From assembly GCF_000156195.1 (NCBI RefSeq), contig NZ_GG688317.1:475254-539253 (forward strand): a stretch of DNA of 64,000 bases, given 5' to 3'. The translations under genes were made by a program, and so were the position numbers. Origin of the DNA: Bacteroides finegoldii DSM 17565 (GTDB taxonomy: Bacteria; Bacteroidota; Bacteroidia; Bacteroidales; Bacteroidaceae). The notes beneath the pieces are model-generated. The model worked only from the letters and a program-made list of their open reading frames with translations. It was not told the origin of the DNA and searched no databases. Each line of letters starts with the position of its first letter. Position 1 is the first letter of the stretch. Positions 48,873 through 56,336 of this stretch are shown here, piece by piece.

Positions 48873-48956
48873 TTACGCGCAGCACTCACTTCCACTAACC
48901 TTTGATAGTAGAATAATAATACCGCATAGTAGAATATGTATAAACATCTGGTTCAT
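48873..48956 (-). CDS. leuL: Ile/Leu-rich leader peptide of the leu operon
   Basis: A 27-codon ORF that begins 29 nt after the -7 box. Its product starts MNQMFIHILLCGIIILLSKV and ends SGSECCA. It contains five Ile (plus one nearby) and four Leu among residues 6-17; all Leu codons in this cluster are CTA. There is no other role for such a peptide, and its end overlaps the antiterminator strand TGGAAGTGAG (48885-48894). Placement, codon content and RNA pairing all match a classic attenuation leader. The symbol follows E. coli usage by analogy. Confidence 0.85.
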   Translation of the reverse strand: MNQMFIHILLCGIIILLSKVSGSECCA

Positions 48957-48984
48957 TTCTTGTCTCTTTTATAGTTTGACGGTG

Positions 48985-49015
48985 CAAAGGTATGGATTAT
49001 TTCTTTACCACCAAA
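48985..49015 (-). promoter_or_regulatory. Promoter of the leu operon
   Basis: On the minus strand TTTG (49012-49015), a 19-nt spacer and TACCTTTG (48985-48992) match the Bacteroides -33/-7 promoter consensus fully. Transcription should begin near 48980, about 25 nt before the leader peptide ATG. Confidence 0.85.
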
Positions 49016-49217
49016 TAAAACGTTACTTTTTTATCATATAAAATTTCATTTCATAAGTTTTAATCGGGTATTATCTAAAATATATCACTAAAGAAATCAA
49101 AAGATATGCAGACCATACTCACACAATGGAGCTGACGAAAGCTTTATAAAAAACAAGCGGAAAAATATACAAGAAAACACCGTGCATATCTTTCCGCCAT
49201 AATTTTAGCTATATATA

Positions 49218-49646
49218 TTATTTCAAAGGAGTAAATTCCCTATATTCCCGAGACATATCCAAACTTCCATATTCTCCCCATCGATCATAAACTGCAAACT
49301 TCGCGGTTGTGAGTTCTTCAATATCCCAATAATGATCTTCACCGAAATAAATCGTATTGGAACTTTGGTTATAAAAAGCCCACCGATAATAGATTTCACT
49401 CTGGGATTCCTCACCATCCTTACCTGTTACAACAATAGTACGTGTACAAGTACCATCTCTTCTGAACCGATAAATATCCTGAGCCGTTTCTTCCGTATCA
49501 TAAACGACCTTTTCACCGACCCATACCACATCACAAATCAAAGAGATAATATTATCTTCTCCTTCCTCATAGTATCCGCTCTTTTCAACACAACCGGTCA
49601 GGAAGAAAAAAACAGAGCAAACAAGAGGGATGCATAACCTTTTCAT
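49218..49646 (-). CDS. Small lipoprotein of unknown function
   Basis: A 142-residue protein not assigned to a family. The N-terminal signal ends in the lipobox FFLTGC, so it is a lipoprotein. The mature part is rich in Tyr, Glu and beta-forming residues (e.g. EIYYRWAFYNQSSNTIYFGEDHYWDIEEL), compatible with a small beta-sheet lipocalin-like fold. It overlaps the preceding lipoprotein gene by 4 nt, so they are translated together. Confidence 0.7.
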   Translation of the reverse strand: MKRLCIPLVCSVFFFLTGCVEKSGYYEEGEDNIISLICDVVWVGEKVVYDTEETAQDIYRFRRDGTCTRTIVVTGKDGEESQSEIYYRWAFYNQSSNTIYFGEDHYWDIEELTTAKFAVYDRWGEYGSLDMSREYREFTPLK

Positions 49647-50371
49647 CTACGTAAAAATCTAAGGTCTGCTATGTATGGAATCTCTTCATTCAGACTGACC
49701 ACTTCAAAATCCCAGTCCACATTATCGTTTACAAACCATTCAAAGCAAGGATTGATGTGATAGCCAACACCACAGAACAATACCCCGACATTTTCCTTTT
49801 CACCCTTGCCATTCAATTCACATGTTACCAAGAATGCCCATCCTGCATTCTTATAAGCCTGTGGATTCAACTCTACAGATGTCTCTATATAATTACAATC
49901 ACTAACATAATACTGCTCCTTGTAACTAGTCACATTTAAAGAAGAGACTGTCGAAGAATAGTTGCCGCCCAACTTCTGGCGCAGTTCCACTGGAGAATCC
50001 TCATTTATACGGTTTACATAAATTTCATCTTCAGTTATCATTACGATATAGTCAACTGCGCAAGAAGAAATCAGCTGCTCCGATATCTGATTTATACGCG
50101 AAAGACTCTTGTTGAAAATTTCAAAGTTCAGCAAATTGACCGAATTTAATTCTTCCACAGCTGAATTCTTTATATACGACAAAACTGAAGTATGCTTGTT
50201 TGAGTTGACATAATATTCGTGAGTAGTTTTATTAATATCCACAAAGTCATTCAAAACGGCAACATCCTGTTCATAATTACGACTTGCAGGAGTAGGAACA
50301 TTCAAATTATCCCGGCAACTCTGAAAAAGCAAAGTAAACAGGACAAAAGTCAAGGTAAAGATCTGCTTCAT
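49643..50371 (-). CDS. Lipoprotein of unknown function, partner of the next gene
   Basis: A 242-residue lipoprotein (signal ending LLFQSC). No family is recognised. The mature part has alternating polar/aromatic stretches and ends in LRFLRR. It is immediately downstream of an ECF sigma factor gene (152 nt) and overlaps the following lipoprotein by 4 nt. No anti-sigma factor is seen nearby, so one or both of these proteins may be what that sigma factor controls. Confidence 0.65.
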   Translation of the reverse strand: MKQIFTLTFVLFTLLFQSCRDNLNVPTPASRNYEQDVAVLNDFVDINKTTHEYYVNSNKHTSVLSYIKNSAVEELNSVNLLNFEIFNKSLSRINQISEQLISSCAVDYIVMITEDEIYVNRINEDSPVELRQKLGGNYSSTVSSLNVTSYKEQYYVSDCNYIETSVELNPQAYKNAGWAFLVTCELNGKGEKENVGVLFCGVGYHINPCFEWFVNDNVDWDFEVVSLNEEIPYIADLRFLRR

Positions 50372-50523
50372 AACTGGTAATATTATTGATTCGCATTAGC
50401 AATAATTGATGGTAAATGTATTAATCAAATCATTACAAAACAACATCAAAAGCATAAAAACAAGTTAATATTAACATGAATTATAACATGTGGCACAGCA
50501 TCCTCAAATTTCTTCCTCATGCT

Positions 50524-51063
50524 TCATCCGGCAAATGCGCCCAAAACCTTTCTTAATTCGATTAACGTCAAATATATTTGTTGTTCTACTGTACGGACTG
50601 ATATATTCATCTTGTCTGCAATTTCTTTATGACTTTTCCCATAAAAACGACTAAGTTCAAATACAGTTCTTCTGCGTTCAGGAATGCTTTCTAATTTTAA
50701 ATAAATACCTTGCAATATTTCACGAAAATAAATACTCTCCAACAAATCACGATCTGTCAAATCTGATGATTCTTCCAAAAAACGCTCCTTATATTCCAAC
50801 CTGATTTTCTGATGTTTAGATATATTCAGAGCTATATTTTTAGTCATAATCAGAATATAGGCATCAAGTTCCCTTTTATTATCAATCCATATACTTTGCT
50901 GCTCCCAAAGTTTAGTAAAAACTTCCTGAGCTACATCTTCTGCATCCAGTTCTGATTTTAATAAACTATAAGCCAAATTCTTTACTTTAGAATAATTGAC
51001 CTCAAACATGCGAGAAAATACATCAATAACTTTCTTTCTATTATTGTCTCTCATAAATTCCAT
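50524..51063 (-). CDS. ECF RNA polymerase sigma factor
   Basis: The start is put at the ATG opening MEFMRDNN; a longer ORF begins at 51144, but that ATG lies in the loop of a terminator hairpin that ends the upstream operon. An ATG three codons further in is also possible. The 179-residue product has region 2 (AYSLLKSELDAEDVAQEVFTKLWEQ) and region 4 with its helix-turn-helix (YGKSHKEIADKMNISVRTVEQQIYLTLIEL). No anti-sigma gene is adjacent; two lipoprotein genes follow. It may sense a signal through them or act freely. Confidence 0.85.
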   Translation of the reverse strand: MEFMRDNNRKKVIDVFSRMFEVNYSKVKNLAYSLLKSELDAEDVAQEVFTKLWEQQSIWIDNKRELDAYILIMTKNIALNISKHQKIRLEYKERFLEESSDLTDRDLLESIYFREILQGIYLKLESIPERRRTVFELSRFYGKSHKEIADKMNISVRTVEQQIYLTLIELRKVLGAFAG

Positions 51064-51114
51064 CAAAATAAAGAAACAAAGAAGCTTATTTCCAAAACTC
51101 TTCTCTAAAAAATA

Positions 51115-51156
51115 GAAACGCAAAATCCGAACAATAATATTCAAATTTTGCGTTTC
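51115..51156 (-). terminator. Terminator after the glycan-utilisation operon
   Basis: A perfect 12-bp inverted repeat GAAACGCAAAAT/ATTTTGCGTTTC (51115-51126 with 51145-51156), 18-nt loop, followed on the minus strand by TATTTTTTAG. It closes the transcript that ends at 51213. Confidence 0.75.
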
Positions 51157-51212
51157 ATTTTACCCTAATATTGTTCTAAATATCCTTCTAAAATTTAAAC
51201 AATAAAAAGTCA

Positions 51213-52547
51213 CTATTCATACAAAGATACCTCAGCAACATTAATGGAATATGAATGCAATGCAAAAAATTCCAACTTAACATATCTGGTTTCCACTCCT
51301 GTATAAAACTCCAACAAGTTTTCATTTCTATTAGGCAATTCTTTCAAATCAGCTTGTTCTACCCATTGAATTTTATCCTTTGAAGTGCATACTCTGATAT
51401 TTTTAGGACCTGCAGGAGTAGAGGAATAAGAATTATAATCTATTTTTATACCTTTTAATATATGCAAATTCTTCATATCTACTACAAAGCTTGCCGGCAA
51501 ATTCCAACTAGAACAATAAAGTGAAGCATTTCCTCCTGTAAGAGAGTCAAACAATATGCTTCCATCCCCTGAAAATTTGGACAGTTCAATAGCAGAGCAA
51601 TCCTTTTTATTAATCATATTCCACTCTTGGGGAAGGACATCAACAGCACCCATATTCAGCATTTTTTTCATAACTGTTATAGATATAGAATTCTCCCCTT
51701 CTTTTTTTACTGTAGTATCTTCCGTTTCTATACCTAATTTCAGATTTATCAAAAAAGTAGCAGGCATGGCATCCTCAAGCAAAAAATCATTCGTTATAGT
51801 CCATGTCACTTCTTCTGAAGAGGTTTGACCAGCTGGAATCACGATCTTATTAGGAGTAACAGTCACATTTCCTAAATATTTTTCAGCAATTCCTTCTGTA
51901 AGTATCTGTATAGCAATATCCTTGTTTGCAGGTTTATCCAACATTACTTTAAAATTATAGACAATAGGTTCTTGTTCCTCAATGGAACCATCGACAAATG
52001 TACGATCAAAAGAGACACTATTTTGATTTTCTCCATGTAAAGATACCGCAACACAATATGCCTCTTTTTCAATTGTAATCTTACTTTCTGCAGACTCTTC
52101 TCCCATATTAAATCCTTTTGCATTGGCCTTAACTCCAAGTATATAGATTTCTTTTTCCAAAGTAGAAGCTGCAAAATTAAAATCATCGTCTTTCAAAGAA
52201 ACGGTAACCACCGCATCTGTTTCTCCGGCAGTCAATAAAACCTCGGAAGTACTCAAGACAACTTTCTCTGCTGGGATGTTAGAACAAATTGGTTCAAAAT
52301 TTACAGTCATATCTTCTGGAGAAGCTTTGAAACGGAACACATATGTTCTTGTTAAAGGAGCATCCAACTTCAAAGTGCCATCACTCAGATAAGTAGCAAC
52401 GACATTTTTGTCATCATTACTACCTTGAACTAATATTTCCGGTTGGTTGATAGGAAAATTCTTCAAATCCAAATTTTCATCATCCAGACAGGAAGATAAT
52501 ATACCGATACAGATAACAGGTATATAAAAAAGTTTTTTTATTCTCAT
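51213..52547 (-). CDS. Surface lipoprotein with DUF1735-type and F5/8C (discoidin) domains
   Basis: A 444-residue lipoprotein (lipobox GILSSC). Residues about 40-300 resemble the beta-sandwich domains called DUF1735/BT_3987-N in glycan-binding lipoproteins; residues about 300-444 look like a discoidin (F5/8 type C) carbohydrate-binding fold with WNLPASFVVDMKNLHILKGIKIDYN and ETRYVKLEF. It likely binds glycan at the cell surface. It is the last gene of the SusC-led operon, followed by a terminator. Confidence 0.75.
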   Translation of the reverse strand: MRIKKLFYIPVICIGILSSCLDDENLDLKNFPINQPEILVQGSNDDKNVVATYLSDGTLKLDAPLTRTYVFRFKASPEDMTVNFEPICSNIPAEKVVLSTSEVLLTAGETDAVVTVSLKDDDFNFAASTLEKEIYILGVKANAKGFNMGEESAESKITIEKEAYCVAVSLHGENQNSVSFDRTFVDGSIEEQEPIVYNFKVMLDKPANKDIAIQILTEGIAEKYLGNVTVTPNKIVIPAGQTSSEEVTWTITNDFLLEDAMPATFLINLKLGIETEDTTVKKEGENSISITVMKKMLNMGAVDVLPQEWNMINKKDCSAIELSKFSGDGSILFDSLTGGNASLYCSSWNLPASFVVDMKNLHILKGIKIDYNSYSSTPAGPKNIRVCTSKDKIQWVEQADLKELPNRNENLLEFYTGVETRYVKLEFFALHSYSINVAEVSLYE

Positions 52548-52622
52548 ATTCTTATTTTCAAGTTAATACAACATTCGAATAATTGCTAATACATTAAAAA
52601 TACTCTTCTCTAACATTAACTA

Positions 52623-54053
52623 TCATAAATCCTCCGGATACTTAGATGGAGTAGTTTCATTTTTCTTATAAAAGATTGTCGGATCTTTCAATTTAGAGCC
52701 ATATAATTCATAAGCACCGCTCAAACGTTGAAAAATAGTTGTATAATTATTCGGATTAGCAGCAAATCCCATATGCCATCCATAACCACCACTCAATATT
52801 TTCTGAGCGCCATAACTATCCAAAGAGCCACCACCATGCAAATTAAATTCTGCAGCCAAACCTGCACACTTCCATTTATCCATATTACCTAAAGGATAAG
52901 CTGCTGAACCATAATTAGGTACAACTATATCAATCCACTCATCAACATCCACTCCATCTACAGATTCAACTCCGTACATGTTCCCATACGCAAAAACTGT
53001 AACTAACTTATCAGGCATTACCTGTTTGGTTTCATAGCAGAGACGTGCTCCCGCTTGAGCAGAAGGAGTAGCAAATGAAGGATTACCAAGATCTGGATAA
53101 AGCGAATATTCATCATCATAATTTACTCCATCCAAGTTATAAGCCTTGCAATATTGAGCAACCTCACGCGCAAATACTTTAGCCCCCTCAGTAGATAGTT
53201 GAGCCAATCCTGCCATATCATGATTACCCAATAAACCTAACAAAACTTTTATACCGCGTTTACGCAATGGCTGCAAAAGTGTCTCATTATTATCTAGCAA
53301 ATACTGAACATTCGGATTACATTTTATATATGGACGCCCTGCTTCAGAATCATAGTTGATATTAGCAGCAAATAAAACAACTACATCCCAAAAATATTTA
53401 CCGTTCTCCAATTGGAAAGAAAGAGCATTTAATGGATTTACATCATTTACTTCAAAAAACAAAAATCCTTTTGGCTTATCCTCTCCTTTGAAAGCGTCAC
53501 CAAACTTTCTCATGTCCTTAACTAAATATACACAGTGACGATCTTGCTCATTTTTTATTGTAAGGTCAGAAGTAGGTTCCGTTATTGAGAGAGGTAAAGC
53601 ATATGTCTTTCCTGCCTCCAAATCATCTGAAATCTTTATTGTCATTTCCACCTCTAAACTTCTTCCACAATTTCCAGAGTTTAAAGTACCATCATTAGCA
53701 AAAATGACCGCACTTGCCGGAAGCATTTCAAAATCTGTGTTATGTTCTTGATTATAGTTTTCCAAATAAGATTCATCTATAACTATCTTAGCTGAAGTTT
53801 CAGCTGAAGAATTCTTCGATAAAGACATTCGAACTTTAGTTGAATACTGATTAGAAGTATATAATTCAATAATATTATTGACTTTATTAGATGAAGCGTC
53901 GCAAAGAAAAACTCTATTTTCATAAATTCCCTCCAAAGCCGATTCATCAAACTGCTTTCCAATCTCTAAATCATCAGCACAAGAAAAACATAATGATGTT
54001 CCTGCACAACACAAAACACCAAACAATAACGTATATATATCTTTTCGTTTCAT
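52623..54053 (-). CDS. GH18 endo-beta-N-acetylglucosaminidase-like lipoprotein
   Basis: A 476-residue lipoprotein (signal ending SLCFSC). The N-terminal about 160 residues form the DUF1735-like domain, the rest a GH18 barrel. The key strand is LDGVNYDDEYSLYPDLG: GH18 reads DGxDxDxE, and here the Asp before the last three positions is Asn while the catalytic Asp and Glu (D...E) remain. GH18 endoglycosidases cut the GlcNAc-beta-1,4-GlcNAc core of N-glycans. The match to B. thetaiotaomicron EndoBT-3987 is from memory. The next gene upstream ends 28 nt before its start, within the SusC/D operon. Confidence 0.8.
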   Translation of the reverse strand: MKRKDIYTLLFGVLCCAGTSLCFSCADDLEIGKQFDESALEGIYENRVFLCDASSNKVNNIIELYTSNQYSTKVRMSLSKNSSAETSAKIVIDESYLENYNQEHNTDFEMLPASAVIFANDGTLNSGNCGRSLEVEMTIKISDDLEAGKTYALPLSITEPTSDLTIKNEQDRHCVYLVKDMRKFGDAFKGEDKPKGFLFFEVNDVNPLNALSFQLENGKYFWDVVVLFAANINYDSEAGRPYIKCNPNVQYLLDNNETLLQPLRKRGIKVLLGLLGNHDMAGLAQLSTEGAKVFAREVAQYCKAYNLDGVNYDDEYSLYPDLGNPSFATPSAQAGARLCYETKQVMPDKLVTVFAYGNMYGVESVDGVDVDEWIDIVVPNYGSAAYPLGNMDKWKCAGLAAEFNLHGGGSLDSYGAQKILSGGYGWHMGFAANPNNYTTIFQRLSGAYELYGSKLKDPTIFYKKNETTPSKYPEDL

Positions 54054-54080
54054 ATGTACAATCCTATATTAAGTTTGTAA

Positions 54081-55238
54081 TTATTTTATTTGCGGAAGTT
54101 CAACATTTACCCATGTTGGAGTACCACCAACAGCACTGATGTCGTTACCATTTCCTGTATGATCCTTTATATCACTTCCAGTTCCTTCATTAAATTTCCA
54201 ATATGCTATTAGTCCTGGAGAATGAGGATCAACTTCATACGGATTCTTAGCTATTTCCTCAGCACTACGTTGAATATTCCAAATACGCACTTCTGAAATA
54301 TCACCAGGCAGCCAACGCGTATCATCATATGCTTTACCAATATAACAGCCATTTGATGATAAGTTTACAGCACGACTGGCAGCATTATCCGAATAAACTT
54401 TCACTCCATCTTTATAATAGATACGTTCGCGAGTAGTTGCATCATAGACGATGGCAATATGCACCCATTCTTTTACAGGCAAACTGGCAACAGCATTCGG
54501 AGCAGGGAAATTTCCACCGGGAGCTACACATTGCAATTGATCACGCGGACGATCAGCATCGCCAATACGAACAAGGAACTCACCTTCAACCCCAAATACT
54601 GTACTCAGTGCGTTATCACGCCCTGCAACCCAATCATTACTACGCACTAAAGCTTCCACTGTTACAACATTTACAGAATGTACATCAGTATCCCAATAAA
54701 TAGGGAAATACATTTTCTCAATATTAGCTACCACATTGATCAATGCCGCACCCTTGAATATAAAATAAGCAGTTCTTTTACTATCAAGTACCTCGATATC
54801 CGCATCCGTTATTGTAACCGGTAACACATAGCGTCTTGACTTGTCCAACTGATTTGTGTTTTTAAAGTTAACAACAACATCATCACTACTGATGTCTCCC
54901 GCTTTAATCGTAACCGACTTGACCGGAATCTCATAATAATCAGCAGCCAAAACCTGTGCGTTATCATTAAAAGCCAAATTATAAGCAGCAGTCAATTGTG
55001 GAGCAGCATCAAAAGAAATATTCACCTCTCTATCCAACGGATCAGCCAAGCGATAAGATATGGACCGGGTAGCTTCCGAAATAGTCTCTTTAATCAACAA
55101 ATCATCCCTAACTTGCTGGGAAGTGACAAATACCTTATTATCATAATGGTGTTCATCATCAATATCATTATTTTGGCAACTTCCCAATACTAATGAGCAA
55201 AAAGAAAGGGAAGCAAACATATACTTATGTAATTTCAT
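54081..55238 (-). CDS. Surface lipoprotein with DUF1735 and LamG-like domains
   Basis: A 385-residue lipoprotein (lipobox LVLGSC). The first 170 residues contain a DUF1735-like beta-sandwich and the C-terminal 220 residues a LamG/concanavalin-like jelly roll, recognised by VHIAIVYDATTRERIYYKDGVKVYSDNAASRAVNL and DDTRWLPGDISEVRIWNIQRSAEEI. It most likely binds glycan on the surface to feed SusC/D. It is the fourth gene after SusC in the same operon; the GH18 gene follows 28 nt later. Confidence 0.8.
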   Translation of the reverse strand: MKLHKYMFASLSFCSLVLGSCQNNDIDDEHHYDNKVFVTSQQVRDDLLIKETISEATRSISYRLADPLDREVNISFDAAPQLTAAYNLAFNDNAQVLAADYYEIPVKSVTIKAGDISSDDVVVNFKNTNQLDKSRRYVLPVTITDADIEVLDSKRTAYFIFKGAALINVVANIEKMYFPIYWDTDVHSVNVVTVEALVRSNDWVAGRDNALSTVFGVEGEFLVRIGDADRPRDQLQCVAPGGNFPAPNAVASLPVKEWVHIAIVYDATTRERIYYKDGVKVYSDNAASRAVNLSSNGCYIGKAYDDTRWLPGDISEVRIWNIQRSAEEIAKNPYEVDPHSPGLIAYWKFNEGTGSDIKDHTGNGNDISAVGGTPTWVNVELPQIK

Positions 55239-55246
55239 ATCTTCTT

Positions 55247-56320
55247 CTATTTTGACGGATTCATTATACTAATAACCTCACGAATTGAAGAGAACGTATT
55301 ATTATAATAATCATCCTGTACATTCATAACAAACATTCCTTTTCTTTCAAATCCAGTTGACGCCTGCACATTCCACCATGCGGCTCCTTGAGTAGCTAAA
55401 GTTTTATTTCCTTCAGAGTCAACTGTATTCCAATATCCTATCACCTGATTCTTGTCATCCGGCTGCGGTAGTTGAACACACGCAATAAAACGGTCAGCAG
55501 GGACAGGATTTGTCCCTTCATACAATTCTTTCGCATCTTCTCCTGCCTGAACAGCCAATAACGCCTTGACACTTAAATCATCACCATTTGTTGACAAAGC
55601 TGTTTTAAGAATAATATAATCAGCCAACCCTATTATTCCCATATTTTCAGCTGTAAGATATTGTACATTAGTATAAAAGAACAACGACTTATCGGATGCT
55701 TGCTTCCACTCTTTCAGTTTATTCAAGAAGTTTGTCTGACGAGATGTATATACCTCAAGCTCCTCACCTTTCAAGCTAACCAAAGAACGACCGGTATAAT
55801 CAGCAATAATACCATCATAATTATCCGCTAAAGCAAGCATCTCATCTGTACGTTTGTCCAAATAAGCCCGACCTTCTTCTTCCGTCAAGTCAGGATTAGC
55901 TTTCTTCATCTCCTTCCATTCTTCCTCAAATTTAGAAAAATCAATACTGTACACCACCTTCGTACCTTTCTCTCTGACTATTCTTATTTCGTCCAGCATA
56001 TTTCCGGACAATTTATCCGGATTATTCAAACTGATATAGTCGATACTGTCAGGCAAAGCGGACAATCTTTCGGCCTGTTTGGAAGGATCTGCCACATTCT
56101 CCACAGATACTATAGTCAATTTATGCTCACTTGCTTTATAAATATTCAGATCTTTCAGATAATCAGCGTATAGTTGAGGATTTTGTTCTTCAAGCGAAGG
56201 AGTATGTATATCCAGACTCTCCACATCCGTCCAGTCCTCACAAGAACAGAATGAGAGTGACATAGTCATGCATATCGCAACACACAGTCCGCTATATCCA
56301 AATGTATTTTTCATAAACAT
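55247..56320 (-). CDS. GH18-like lipoprotein lacking the clear catalytic signature
   Basis: A 357-residue lipoprotein (signal ending LSFCSC). It resembles the GH18-type barrel of the SusD-following proteins in N-glycan loci (DNYDGIIADYTGRSL is at the position of the catalytic strand), but the DGxDxDxE motif is not kept: YDGIIADYTG has no Glu at the catalytic position. It may bind rather than cut glycans. The start could be the ATG two codons later. It lies 16 nt after the SusD-like gene. Confidence 0.65.
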   Translation of the reverse strand: MFMKNTFGYSGLCVAICMTMSLSFCSCEDWTDVESLDIHTPSLEEQNPQLYADYLKDLNIYKASEHKLTIVSVENVADPSKQAERLSALPDSIDYISLNNPDKLSGNMLDEIRIVREKGTKVVYSIDFSKFEEEWKEMKKANPDLTEEEGRAYLDKRTDEMLALADNYDGIIADYTGRSLVSLKGEELEVYTSRQTNFLNKLKEWKQASDKSLFFYTNVQYLTAENMGIIGLADYIILKTALSTNGDDLSVKALLAVQAGEDAKELYEGTNPVPADRFIACVQLPQPDDKNQVIGYWNTVDSEGNKTLATQGAAWWNVQASTGFERKGMFVMNVQDDYYNNTFSSIREVISIMNPSK

Positions 56321-56336
56321 TATCTACTTTATTATA

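Larger units (their letters stand above)
48788..49217. other. leu operon leader region and gap to the next gene
   Basis: From left to right: attenuator terminator, leader peptide gene and promoter of the leu operon on the minus strand (48816-49015). From about 49020 to 49217 nothing was seen except that the sequence becomes AT-rich before the next gene. Confidence 0.75.
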
